Assembly (NCBI RefSeq): GCF_014076845.1
Contig: NZ_JACGUT010000047.1
Location: forward strand, 124,001 to 188,000
Reading direction: 5' to 3'
DNA: 64,000 bases
Origin: Colwellia sp. MB3u-41
Lineage (GTDB): Bacteria; Pseudomonadota; Gammaproteobacteria; Enterobacterales; Alteromonadaceae
The stretch's first letter is position 1, and each line of letters starts with the position of its first letter. Made by a program: the position numbers and the translations under genes. Shown in pieces: positions 9,017 to 17,462 of the stretch. The notes under the pieces are model-generated. The model worked only from the letters and a program-made list of their open reading frames with translations. It made no database searches and was not told where the DNA came from.

Positions 9017-11296
9017 TTAGTTATTGTTCACTTTAACGTCAATCACGGGGCTAACGACATTAAGTTTATGCCACTCTATATACTCATTTTTGATCATAGG
9101 TTTTGCAATCATATAACCTTGAATTGAATCAATATGCATAGCGGTTAATATTTCAAATTGTTCTATCCCTTCAACCCCTTCAGCAATCGCGGTTATATTA
9201 AGACTTTTGGCCAAATTTATAATCAAATTTACACGCTTAAGTCCGCTACCATCATCTAACACTTTATCAATGAGGCTTTTATCAATTTTAAATTCATTAA
9301 TAGGAAAAACACTTAGGTGTGCCAGGCGAGAATAACCGGTACCAAAATCATCTATTGAAAAGATAAATCCATATTTGTTAAGTTCTTCCATCTGTCTTGC
9401 GGTACTTTCCATATCACCAGAGAGCATTGATTCTGTAATTTCTAATTTAATTTGTGATGGTCGTATATTAAAGTCATTAATCACATTAAGTAACTCAGAA
9501 TTTAAGGAAAGTGAGTTAAATTGACAGTGACTTATATTAATCGACACACTAAATAAATCATCAATAATGTTTTCAACACTCAGTTGTTCAATTAAAACAC
9601 AGATATCCTTTAGTACAATATGTTGTAACTTATGCATGAGACCATACTGTTCAGCAATCGGTATGAACTCATTGGGGGCTATCAGTCCTTTTATGGGATG
9701 ATCCCATCGAATAAGCGCCTCTGCGCCAATAACTTTTCCTAATGCACTTATTTGCGGTTGAAAGTAAGTGCAAAACTCATTACTAGCGATAGCCCTGACA
9801 AGATCTGCTTCAAGTTCAGCCTGGTTTTCTAGTAATGTTTGTAATTGAGGATTATAGAAACTATAACGATTACCCCCTTTCATTTTAGAACGGTACATCG
9901 CGGTATCTGCGAACTTTAATATATTATCTGTAACTGAATTTCTCCTATCAACGAGGCAAATACCAATACTACAACTCATCTGAAATGCTAATCCCTCGAC
10001 CTCAAATTTTTTCTTGAATACACTTTGCAGTTTTTGAGCAACAATTTCTGCTTCGATATTCGCTTGCTCATTGTCATCACCGACATATTCCAACAAAATA
10101 ATGAACTCATCGCCTCCAACTCTGGCTAAAGTGTCAGATGCTCTTATAACAGAACTCAATCGGTATGACAGATCAACTAAAAGTTCATCACCAGCGCTGT
10201 GTCCTAATGAATCATTAATTTTTTTAAAGTTATCTAAGTCTAAGAATAATAAGGCGCCTGTTTTATGCGTACGTTTTATTCTTTCAACACACATAGTTAA
10301 CCTTTCGTTAAGCATTCTACGATTAGGCAAGTTTGTTAATGAATCAAAAAAAGCTAATCGTTCGACTTCTTTTTCTGCATTCTTGCGGATCGTAATATCC
10401 CTTGCCATCCATACAATATGTCTTTTAGATGGGTTACTTGTTTGGTAATTTTCAATGGGTGCCGTTCTTCCTTCGAAAATAACGCTACCTTTTTTAACAT
10501 CAAGTTCATATTCAAAAATTTGAACCTCGTTGGTAGCTAATGTTTTATCAATCACAGCCATAATTGGCTGAGAATCCTTTTGAGGCATAACGGCATTTAC
10601 ATTTTTATGAATAAGTTTACTCAACGACTTATATAACAACTCATCAGGTGAGCCATAAATGTCAGTATATTCACCTTCTTCACTTAAAATTAAGGTTAAA
10701 TCAGGCATAACTTTAGTAAAAGCTTTAAACTTTTCATTACTTTGCTGTAGGTCAGCGATTAACTGCTCAACCAAAAGCGACTCAGTATTTTTTTCTAATG
10801 CTATGCTAGAAAAATGAACGAAATAATCGATTAATTCTAAATCTTTGGTGGAAGGTGTTTTAGGAGCGCTATGGTAAATAGCGAACGTACCGAGAATATT
10901 TGATTGTGTGGAAATAATAGGTGTTGACCAGCACGATTGAAGGCCAAAATTTAGTGCCAGTTCTTTAAAGTCAACCCATAGCAATGATGTTTCTATATCT
11001 TCAACAATAATACGGGACTTTAAATAAGCTGCAGTTCCACATGAACCTACATTTGGGCCTATATATACGCCATTTATTAACTGACAATATTTATCATCAA
11101 TATTGGGTGCTGCACAATGAAAAAGTTGATCTCCCTTTAACAACAATATTGAGCATTTTGCCGACTTATCATCAATAATTTCTTCAATAGACAAACAAAT
11201 ATCGTGTAAAACATCATTTAAAGGTGTACCTAATGCAATTTTAGATAATATATCTTGTTGGTGAAAAAGTAACTTTTTTAACCTAACAGTATCCAT
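9017..11296 (-). CDS. GAF-PAS-GGDEF-EAL protein (cyclic di-GMP synthesis/breakdown)
   Basis: This 759-residue soluble protein has a GAF sensor (about residues 10-165, ending AIYHSAPKTPS), a PAS domain (about 190-300), a GGDEF domain (about 315-475) with an intact RVGGDEF active site, and an EAL domain (about 490-745) with EALIRWDHP, EITESM and DDFGTGYSRL. It could both make and hydrolyse cyclic di-GMP, with the GAF/PAS part sensing a small ligand or redox state. No membrane helix is visible, so it is cytoplasmic. It stands alone, convergent with the mrp remnant and followed upstream by 500 bp without genes. Which enzyme activity dominates cannot be read from the sequence. Confidence 0.92.
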   Translation of the reverse strand: MDTVRLKKLLFHQQDILSKIALGTPLNDVLHDICLSIEEIIDDKSAKCSILLLKGDQLFHCAAPNIDDKYCQLINGVYIGPNVGSCGTAAYLKSRIIVEDIETSLLWVDFKELALNFGLQSCWSTPIISTQSNILGTFAIYHSAPKTPSTKDLELIDYFVHFSSIALEKNTESLLVEQLIADLQQSNEKFKAFTKVMPDLTLILSEEGEYTDIYGSPDELLYKSLSKLIHKNVNAVMPQKDSQPIMAVIDKTLATNEVQIFEYELDVKKGSVIFEGRTAPIENYQTSNPSKRHIVWMARDITIRKNAEKEVERLAFFDSLTNLPNRRMLNERLTMCVERIKRTHKTGALLFLDLDNFKKINDSLGHSAGDELLVDLSYRLSSVIRASDTLARVGGDEFIILLEYVGDDNEQANIEAEIVAQKLQSVFKKKFEVEGLAFQMSCSIGICLVDRRNSVTDNILKFADTAMYRSKMKGGNRYSFYNPQLQTLLENQAELEADLVRAIASNEFCTYFQPQISALGKVIGAEALIRWDHPIKGLIAPNEFIPIAEQYGLMHKLQHIVLKDICVLIEQLSVENIIDDLFSVSINISHCQFNSLSLNSELLNVINDFNIRPSQIKLEITESMLSGDMESTARQMEELNKYGFIFSIDDFGTGYSRLAHLSVFPINEFKIDKSLIDKVLDDGSGLKRVNLIINLAKSLNITAIAEGVEGIEQFEILTAMHIDSIQGYMIAKPMIKNEYIEWHKLNVVSPVIDVKVNNN

Positions 11297-11809
11297 ACTT
11301 CACCATATACTTTTAATGACATTAATTATTCATTGTTAAAATATTTTAAGGGTCAAAGACATAAAAGAATTTACGTTATGAACTTCATTCCTATATCAGC
11401 ATAGTTTATTAGTTATGATTAATCTGCTTTTCATTCCATTCACGTAAGTAATCAATCGCAATTAAGCTTAATTTAACCACGTTTGGAAAACCTTCATGTT
11501 ATTTTGCAGACCGTAATAATGTTGTTGTAGTAATAAATTAACCTAAAGAAAAATAACGAACTCAGTACTTTACGATACTGAAGTTAATCATAGTAGCTGA
11601 AAATTAACGCTTAACTGCCTTTAAGGAGAATAATCAATACTGATAAAATTCAGAAATAAGTAAGAGGTAAACATGGGGAAATATGTTGGTGATATATTAA
11701 ATTACGTATTTATTAAATATTGATAGTTGCATGATAGCTGCGAGATGGTAAGTATAATATAATTCATCGTATATTATAAATTCACTAAACAGAAAGTCCA
11801 GTAAAAAAG
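11297..11809. other. Gene-free AT-rich spacer
   Basis: No open frame with coding character, RNA gene or repeat is visible here. It separates the start of the GGDEF/EAL gene from the 3' end of the tRNA cluster and presumably holds the promoter of the former. Confidence 0.6.
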
Positions 11810-11895
11810 TGGTACCCGGAGACGGACTTGAACCGTCACACTCTATGAGCGAGGGATTTTAAATCCCTTGTGTCTACCAATTCCACCACCCGGGC
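11810..11895 (-). tRNA. tRNA-Leu (anticodon TAA), copy 1
   Basis: Read on the minus strand it begins GCCCGGGTGGTGGAATTGG and ends CTCCGGGTACCA, with the encoded CCA. The anticodon loop gives TAA (GATTTAAAATC), and the 86-nt length with a variable arm fits a class II leucine tRNA. It is the last tRNA of the cluster and identical in the mature part to the copy at 12425-12510. Confidence 0.97.
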
Positions 11896-12129
11896 ATCGG
11901 ATAATTCTTTTTAAAGTAGAGATTGGCTCCCTACTAACTCTGCTACACTTATATAAAATCGTGAAGAAGAGACTTGAGTAATTAATAAGATTGTATCTTA
12001 TACTACTCTCTAGTTTATTAAAACACTAGAATTGTAATTATTAACAATTAATTACATTTTTATTAACAACTTACATTCATAATTAATGTCAATGCTTTGC
12101 TAATAAATTTAGTTTATTAAAAACTAAAT

Positions 12130-12205
12130 TGGAGCGGCTAACGAGACTCGAACTCGTGACATTCACGTTGGCAACGTGATGCTCTACCAGCTGAGCTACA
12201 GCCGC
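12130..12205 (-). tRNA. tRNA-Gly (anticodon GCC), copy 1
   Basis: The minus strand reads GCGGCTGTAGCTCAGCTGGT at the 5' end, TTGCCAA in the anticodon loop and GTTCGAGTCTCG in the T arm, ending CCA, 76 nt. Two further identical copies lie upstream in the same transcript. Confidence 0.97.
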
Positions 12206-12258
12206 TTCGTAGATTAAATAACTAAACATTATTTAAGGTATTACTAATAAAACTAAAT

Positions 12259-12334
12259 TGGAGCGGCTAACGAGACTCGAACTCGTGACATTCACGTTGG
12301 CAACGTGATGCTCTACCAGCTGAGCTACAGCCGC
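12259..12334 (-). tRNA. tRNA-Gly (anticodon GCC), copy 2
   Basis: This copy is identical in sequence to the copies at 12130-12205 and 12722-12797. The spacer to copy 1 begins with the same AAACTAAATT-type flank, so copies 1 and 2 look like a tandem duplication. Confidence 0.97.
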
Positions 12335-12424
12335 TTCACTTCTTGTTTTACACAATAAATTGTTTTATTTGTATGAGCCAACATACACCATCAAATTAGC
12401 CGTTTAACTTCGTTAGAAGAAAAG

Positions 12425-12510
12425 TGGTACCCGGAGACGGACTTGAACCGTCACACTCTATGAGCGAGGGATTTTAAATCCCTTGTGTCTACCAATTCCA
12501 CCACCCGGGC
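12425..12510 (-). tRNA. tRNA-Leu (anticodon TAA), copy 2
   Basis: The sequence is the same as the copy at 11810-11895. The following plus-strand flanks are also alike (CATCGGATAAT, then GATTGG.TCCCTAC), which shows that a block with its spacer was duplicated, not just the tRNA. Confidence 0.97.
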
Positions 12511-12604
12511 ATCGGATAATATTTTTTATAGTAGTGATTGGTTCCCTACTTATTAGTCTTTCAGCTAATTCCTTTAAACATCCATAAATTATTCTCATAA
12601 GATA

Positions 12605-12678
12605 TGGAGGCGGGTCCCGGAGTCGAACCGAGGTAGGCGAATTTGCAATCCGCAGCATAACCAGTCTGCCAACCCGCC
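12605..12678 (-). tRNA. tRNA-Cys (anticodon GCA)
   Basis: The minus strand starts GGCGGGTTGGCAGACTGGTT, has ATTGCAAAT in the anticodon loop and ends GACCCGCCTCCA, 74 nt. Gly-Cys-Leu downstream of pgsA is the conserved glyW-cysT-leuZ order of E. coli. Confidence 0.97.
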
Positions 12679-12721
12679 AAACTTATTATTTGACAACAAC
12701 AACAATATTATAAATCAAACT

Positions 12722-12797
12722 TGGAGCGGCTAACGAGACTCGAACTCGTGACATTCACGTTGGCAACGTGATGCTCTACCAGCTGAGCTACAGCCGC
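12722..12797 (-). tRNA. tRNA-Gly (anticodon GCC), copy 3
   Basis: This is the first tRNA of the cluster, 138 bp downstream of pgsA, in the place of glyW in E. coli. The sequence is identical to the other two glycine tRNAs. Confidence 0.97.
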
Positions 12798-12934
12798 TTC
12801 ATCTGCTGACTCCCTGTCAACTTGGGACGCATTCTACATTGAAATTATTTGGAGTCAACAGTTTAATTTCAATTTTGTTTTGACTGCTTAAAAAGCGGCT
12901 AATTTGACGTTTTTTTAACTAAAAACATCATTTT

Positions 12935-13522
12935 CTAACTGTTTTGTTTAACTAACTCAGGCCAAGCTACTTTAAAATAAGCGACCATCGACCAAAAAGT
13001 AAGCACTGTAGCTATTGCATAAAAGCTATAAGCGATAAACATTAATATTTCATGTGGAAAATTAAACAATATTAACGGAATATCATAATCGGGTTGCCAA
13101 ATGAGTCCCATAATACCTAACATTTGTGCAGCGGTTTTATATTTCCCCATTTGCGACACCGCGATTTCATCTCGTTTACCACGAGAAGACATAAATTCAC
13201 GCAAGGCACTAATGAATATTTCACGAGCAATCATTAAGATGGCTGAAATTGAAATCCACCATAATTGATAGTCTTGAATAAGGAGTACTAAAGCGGCAAC
13301 AACCATTAGCTTATCTGCCACTGGATCAATGAACGCGCCAAAAGCTGAAGATTGATTGAGTTTACGCGCTAAGTAGCCATCAAGGGCATCACTAATAGCT
13401 GCAAGCCAGAATACGGCAAATGCGCCGAAATGATTCCATGATACCGGTAAATAAAACACCACTAAAAACACAGGTATTAATACTATACGGAACATAGTAA
13501 TTTGATTTGGAATAGTCCACAT
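12935..13522 (-). CDS. pgsA: CDP-diacylglycerol--glycerol-3-phosphate 3-phosphatidyltransferase
   Basis: PgsA makes phosphatidylglycerol phosphate in the inner membrane, the committed step to acidic phospholipids. The 195-residue protein has four or more membrane helices. It carries the complete CDP-alcohol phosphotransferase signature D..DG..AR........G...D...D at residues 45-70 (SDALDGYLAR through GAFIDPVADK). It follows uvrC in the conserved order uvrY-uvrC-pgsA-tRNA. The start MWTIPNQIT is the usual N-terminus for the family. Confidence 0.97.
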   Translation of the reverse strand: MWTIPNQITMFRIVLIPVFLVVFYLPVSWNHFGAFAVFWLAAISDALDGYLARKLNQSSAFGAFIDPVADKLMVVAALVLLIQDYQLWWISISAILMIAREIFISALREFMSSRGKRDEIAVSQMGKYKTAAQMLGIMGLIWQPDYDIPLILFNFPHEILMFIAYSFYAIATVLTFWSMVAYFKVAWPELVKQNS

Positions 13523-13656
13523 AAATTTATTTTACTACTAATGACAACAAGCGTTGTCACATTCTACACAGATTAGAGGCTTGACGTAAATTTTTATCAA
13601 AAAACAAGCATAATAAGTAAACATATATTAAGTCATTCTTTTAAAAATCACTTCAC

Positions 13657-15507
13657 TTATTTTTCATGGAGGGCATTATAAATAGCTTCAGCTAGCACTT
13701 TACTAATACCAGGAACTTTTTCAAGTGTGCTTTTATCTGCTTGCATAACTTCTTGTAGGCCGCCTAAGTACTTTAGAAGAGCTTGACGTTTCTTGGCGCC
13801 AATACCTTCAATAGATTCTAGTGTTGATTTTTTACTGGCTTTTTGACGTTTAGCTCGGTGTCCAGTAATAGCGAAGCGATGTGACTCATCACGTATATGT
13901 TGTACTAAATGTAAAGCTGAGGAGGTAGGGGGTAACGAAATTAATTGGTGGCTGCCGGCTAAAATCAACGTTTCAAGTCCAGGCTTTCGCCCTTCTCCTT
14001 TTGCAACGCCCACTAATAAGGGAATTTTGTCTAAGGTTGTATTAGCCTGAAGGTTTGCAAAAAACTCTTCTGCTTTTGATAGTTGCCCTTTGCCGCCATC
14101 AATAAAGACAATGTCAGGCATGTTTTCCATATTTGTCACTTTACCATAACGCTTGTTAAGCGCAAAAGCCATCGCCGCATAATCATCTCCGGGAGTGATG
14201 CCATAAACATTATAACGTCGGTAGTCACTTTTTAAGGGCCCTTCTTGATTAAAAACCACATTTGATGCCACAGTTTGTTGCCCCATGGTATGGCTAATAT
14301 CAAAGCACTCAATTCGATTAATTCCATTATCAAGCTCAAAGACTTCGTTTAATGCCAAAAAACGTGCCAGCATCGAAGCTTTATGACTATTTTTTGTGGC
14401 TAATGCATTTTGTGCATTGGTACACGCTAACTTTAAGTATTGTGCGCGCTCACTGCGGACACTTGTTGATATTTTAACATTACGCTCAGCTTGTTCACTT
14501 AAAAGTTGAGTAAGTTCTTTAATCTGTTCAAAGCTTTCGCTGATCACTATTTCTTTTGGTATAACAGCACTGTTTAGGTCTTGCCCTAAGTAATGCTGGC
14601 TGATAAATGCCTGGTAGACTTCTGCTGGTTCGGTATCAGCTGGAACACTTGGAAAATAGCTTTTACTTCCTAAAATCTTTTGATCACGTATAAATAATAC
14701 GTGCACACAAACCTGTGATTTCTCAATATAAATACCGATCACATCAAGCTCAGCCACAATACCACTAACGAACTGCTGTTTTTGAACTTGACGTAAAGTG
14801 GCTATTTGATCACGGTATTTCGCTGCACTCTCAAAATGAAGTGTTTGACTCGCCTCTTCCATTTTACTAACAAGACTAGTAATAACAGTAGAGCTTTTAC
14901 CGCGTAAGAATAATTTTGCCATATCAACTTGTTGTTGATAATCAATGGCTGATATTTTGTCAACACACGGCGCAGAGCATCGATTTAATTGATATTGTAA
15001 ACAAGGACGACTGCGGGCTCGGTAGTAGCTATCTTCACACTGGCGAACAGGAAATAACTTTTGCATTAAACGAAGGCTTTCCCAAACAGCTCCAACGGTT
15101 GGATAAGGACCGAAATATTCACCTTTAACCTTTTTCCCACCACGATGAACACCTAATTTAGGGTGTTTGTGATCAGTGATCAATAAATAGGGGTAGGATT
15201 TATCGTCGCGCAGTAAAATATTATATTTAGGGAGATACTTTTTAATATAATTATTTTCGAGGATTAACGCTTCGCCCTCAGTGTGAGTAACAGTAACGTC
15301 AATGGCAATGATATGACTGACGAGCACTTTGGTTTTAGTGCTGCCGACATCTTTACGAAAATAACTCGATAGACGCTTTTTAAGTTGCTTAGCTTTTCCT
15401 ACATAGATAACGGCTTGGTGTTTATCGTACATCCGATAAACACCCGCTTGTTCAGAAACTGAAGAGAGAAAAGCTTGATGATCAAAAATGGGCTGAGTTA
15501 CTGACAA
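13657..15507 (-). CDS. uvrC: Excinuclease ABC subunit C
   Basis: UvrC makes the two incisions around a lesion held by UvrB in nucleotide excision repair. The 616-residue protein has a GIY-YIG nuclease domain at about 17-95 (GVYRMYDKHQAVIYVGKAK...KKRLSSYF), a cysteine cluster (CEDSYYRARSRPCLQYQLNRC in part), a UVR motif near 205-240, and the RNase H-like 5' nuclease domain with ECFDISH and IVFIDGGKGQL. Two helix-hairpin-helix motifs close the C-terminus (LESIEGIGAKKRQALLKYLG and LEKVPGISKVLAEAIY). It begins 3 bp after uvrY, so both are certainly co-transcribed. Confidence 0.98.
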   Translation of the reverse strand: MSVTQPIFDHQAFLSSVSEQAGVYRMYDKHQAVIYVGKAKQLKKRLSSYFRKDVGSTKTKVLVSHIIAIDVTVTHTEGEALILENNYIKKYLPKYNILLRDDKSYPYLLITDHKHPKLGVHRGGKKVKGEYFGPYPTVGAVWESLRLMQKLFPVRQCEDSYYRARSRPCLQYQLNRCSAPCVDKISAIDYQQQVDMAKLFLRGKSSTVITSLVSKMEEASQTLHFESAAKYRDQIATLRQVQKQQFVSGIVAELDVIGIYIEKSQVCVHVLFIRDQKILGSKSYFPSVPADTEPAEVYQAFISQHYLGQDLNSAVIPKEIVISESFEQIKELTQLLSEQAERNVKISTSVRSERAQYLKLACTNAQNALATKNSHKASMLARFLALNEVFELDNGINRIECFDISHTMGQQTVASNVVFNQEGPLKSDYRRYNVYGITPGDDYAAMAFALNKRYGKVTNMENMPDIVFIDGGKGQLSKAEEFFANLQANTTLDKIPLLVGVAKGEGRKPGLETLILAGSHQLISLPPTSSALHLVQHIRDESHRFAITGHRAKRQKASKKSTLESIEGIGAKKRQALLKYLGGLQEVMQADKSTLEKVPGISKVLAEAIYNALHEK

Positions 15508-15510
15508 AGT

Positions 15511-16155
15511 TTATAGTGTTTCTGTTTTAATCATACCGTGGCGAATAGCAAGATGAGTTAGTTCGACATCATTACCGACATTTAATTTTTCAAACATTCG
15601 GTAACGGTAACTATTGATCGTTTTGGTGCTTAAAATAAGTTGTTCTGAAATATGAGGAACTTTTTCACCACGCGTGATCATCAACATAATTTGTAGTTCA
15701 CGTTCAGACAACATATTAAATGGATTTTCTTGATTAGATTTAAACTGGCTCAATGCCATTTGCTGCGCGATATCAGGTGTTATGTAACGTTGCCCGCTAT
15801 TAACTGCACGAATAGCGTTAACCATTTCATCAGCACCCGCCCCTTTCGTTAAATAACCGGCTGCACCAATCTGCATAACTTTTGTAGGAATAGGGTCTTC
15901 AGAATAAACCGTTAAGACAATAACTTTTATGTCAGGCGAATAGCGGATTATTTTTTTAGTCGCTTCTAAACCACCGATACCTGGCATGTTCATGTCCATT
16001 AGTACAACATGGGGTTCATTTTTACGACAAAATTGTACGGCTTCCTCTCCAGTTTCGGCCTCACCAATAACCTTAAGTCCTTTAACGTCGTCAAGAATTC
16101 TACGTATCCCTGTACGAACCAACTCATGGTCATCAACCAATAAAACATTTATCAA
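15511..16155 (-). CDS. uvrY: Response regulator UvrY (GacA family)
   Basis: UvrY/GacA is the output regulator of the BarA/GacS system and activates the small RNAs that titrate CsrA. The 214-residue protein has a receiver domain with phosphorylatable Asp54 (VVLMDMNMPG) and acidic pocket VDDH at 7-10. A LuxR-type helix-turn-helix follows (LSERELQIMLMITRGEKV, LSTKTINSYRYRMFEKLNV). Position immediately before uvrC is the standard gammaproteobacterial arrangement. The ribosome binding site GGAGG lies a few bases upstream of the ATG (plus-strand CCTTAA/GGAGG region at 16158-16165). Confidence 0.96.
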   Translation of the reverse strand: MINVLLVDDHELVRTGIRRILDDVKGLKVIGEAETGEEAVQFCRKNEPHVVLMDMNMPGIGGLEATKKIIRYSPDIKVIVLTVYSEDPIPTKVMQIGAAGYLTKGAGADEMVNAIRAVNSGQRYITPDIAQQMALSQFKSNQENPFNMLSERELQIMLMITRGEKVPHISEQLILSTKTINSYRYRMFEKLNVGNDVELTHLAIRHGMIKTETL

Positions 16156-16341
16156 CGGAGGTTCACCTTAATTTACAATTTTTATTGTGTAGAAGAATAT
16201 TGCCATTAATATCCATACTTTATACGTTCAGAGCATATAGGGTATTAACAAGCAGCACAATTGAATTTAACTATCTTGATTAAAAAAGTGTAGCATAAAT
16301 TTTCCTCTGCCTTATTTACCGACAATGAGGTTGATTTTTAA

Positions 16342-16596
16342 CTACAGGTCATGCTTTTTCAACCAATTATTCAGTAAACCAATTTGACCATTTTTATAAG
16401 CCGCATAGGTTAACCGAACGGCATTGCTTAAAATAACACTGTCAGTCCATTTAGTTTGTTCCGCAATGAGTTCATAGCAATTTTGCGCTTCTGGAGATAA
16501 ATAACCACGCATTTCTTTTTTTCCACACTCTTTTTGGCGTTCACGGTAGCGTTTTTGCTTTTCTGCGTTGCTAAACGCTTTTTTATCATCTTTCAT
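16342..16596 (-). CDS. Small basic protein of unknown function
   Basis: This 84-residue protein has a lysine/arginine-rich N-terminus (FSNAEKQKRYRERQKECGKK) followed by a short strand MRGYLSPEAQ and two predicted helices (NCYELIAEQTKW, DSVILSNAVRLTYAAYKNGQ). The strand-helix-helix layout hints at a ribbon-helix-helix DNA-binding fold, but no family is recognised with certainty. It lies alone between uvrY and fabA, with its own spacer on both sides. Confidence 0.6.
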   Translation of the reverse strand: MKDDKKAFSNAEKQKRYRERQKECGKKEMRGYLSPEAQNCYELIAEQTKWTDSVILSNAVRLTYAAYKNGQIGLLNNWLKKHDL

Positions 16597-16721
16597 CAGT
16601 ATGTTACCAAATTTCCTTTTTTAAAAAAAAGGTTATGCGTAACTAAATAATATCTAAAAAAGCAGTAATGATCTAACTTTATATCAATAAAATTCAAATA
16701 AAGTACGGCTCAGAGTTGTTT

Positions 16722-16739
16722 AGTGTACAGGTGTTCGCT
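16722..16739 (+). promoter_or_regulatory. Putative FabR operator upstream of fabA
   Basis: AGTGTACAGGTGTTCGCT is an imperfect inverted repeat (AGTGTACA / TGTTCGCT around a two-base centre), 40 bp before the fabA start. It closely resembles the FabR palindrome known from E. coli fabA and fabB (from memory AGCGTACA..TGTTCGCT). FabR represses these genes in response to the unsaturated acyl pool. Confidence 0.6.
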
Positions 16740-16779
16740 AAAGTAGCGAATAATTTTATTACTGAAGAAAAGTGACCTC

Positions 16780-17295
16780 ATGTTAGATCAAAATTCATAC
16801 TCTAAAGAAGACTTAGTAAAAGCGGGTACGGGCGAAATGTTTGGCGAAGGTAATAGCCAATTGCCTTCTGACAATATGCTTATGATGGACCGTATTATTT
16901 CTATCACTGAAGATGGCGGCGAATATGGTAAAGGCGAGATTATTGCTGAACTTGATATTAGTCCCGACCTTTGGTTTTTTGATTGCCATTTCAAAGGTGA
17001 CCCCGTAATGCCAGGCTGTTTAGGTTTAGACGCTATGTGGCAACTGGTGGGTTTCTTCCTAGGTTGGTCTGGTGGACCTGGCCGTGGCCGTGCACTTGGC
17101 GTGGGTGAAGTGAAATTTACCGGTCAAATTTTACCGACGAATAAAAAGGTTACCTATAAAATCACTTTAAAACGCGTCATAAAGCGTAAACTTTTCATGG
17201 GTATTGCTGATGGTGAAGTTTTAGTTGACGGTAGAGTAATCTACACAGCTAAAGACTTAAAAGTAGGTTTATTTACGGATACAACGTCTTTCTAA
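16780..17295 (+). CDS. fabA: 3-hydroxydecanoyl-[ACP] dehydratase/isomerase FabA
   Basis: FabA dehydrates 3-hydroxydecanoyl-ACP and isomerises trans-2- to cis-3-decenoyl-ACP, starting unsaturated fatty acid synthesis, which matters for a cold-water organism. The 171 residues match the family. The catalytic pair is His70 ([13 protein letters not shown]) and Asp84 (CLGLDAMWQ), at the same numbers as in E. coli. The remainder ([19 protein letters not shown]) is fully conserved. The gene is single, has a FabR-like palindrome upstream and a strong terminator downstream. Confidence 0.98.
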   Translation: MLDQNSYSKEDLVKAGTGEMFGEGNSQLPSDNMLMMDRIISITEDGGEYGKGEIIAELDISPDLWFFDCHFKGDPVMPGCLGLDAMWQLVGFFLGWSGGPGRGRALGVGEVKFTGQILPTNKKVTYKITLKRVIKRKLFMGIADGEVLVDGRVIYTAKDLKVGLFTDTTSF

Positions 17296-17343
17296 AATAA
17301 GTTTTATTTACATTATTACAGCGCGTCACACGATTAAAACTCA

Positions 17344-17376
17344 AGCCCACTTTTTAAACAGTGGGCTTTTTATTTT
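17344..17376 (+). terminator. Intrinsic terminator of fabA
   Basis: AGCCCAC (17344-17350) pairs with GTGGGCT (17361-17367), followed by TTTTATTTTT. Confidence 0.9.
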
Positions 17377-17462
17377 TATTAATTCCTGCCTTTATCACTG
17401 TTCTTCTGCTAAATTAATGAAATATAATCAATTTTTTTTGTCGCTATTCTTACATTATTCTT

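Noticed and set aside
12458-12658. Open frame of 66 codons over the tRNA-Leu and tRNA-Cys genes
   Set aside because: It overlaps structural RNA genes and has no ribosome binding site or coding character.
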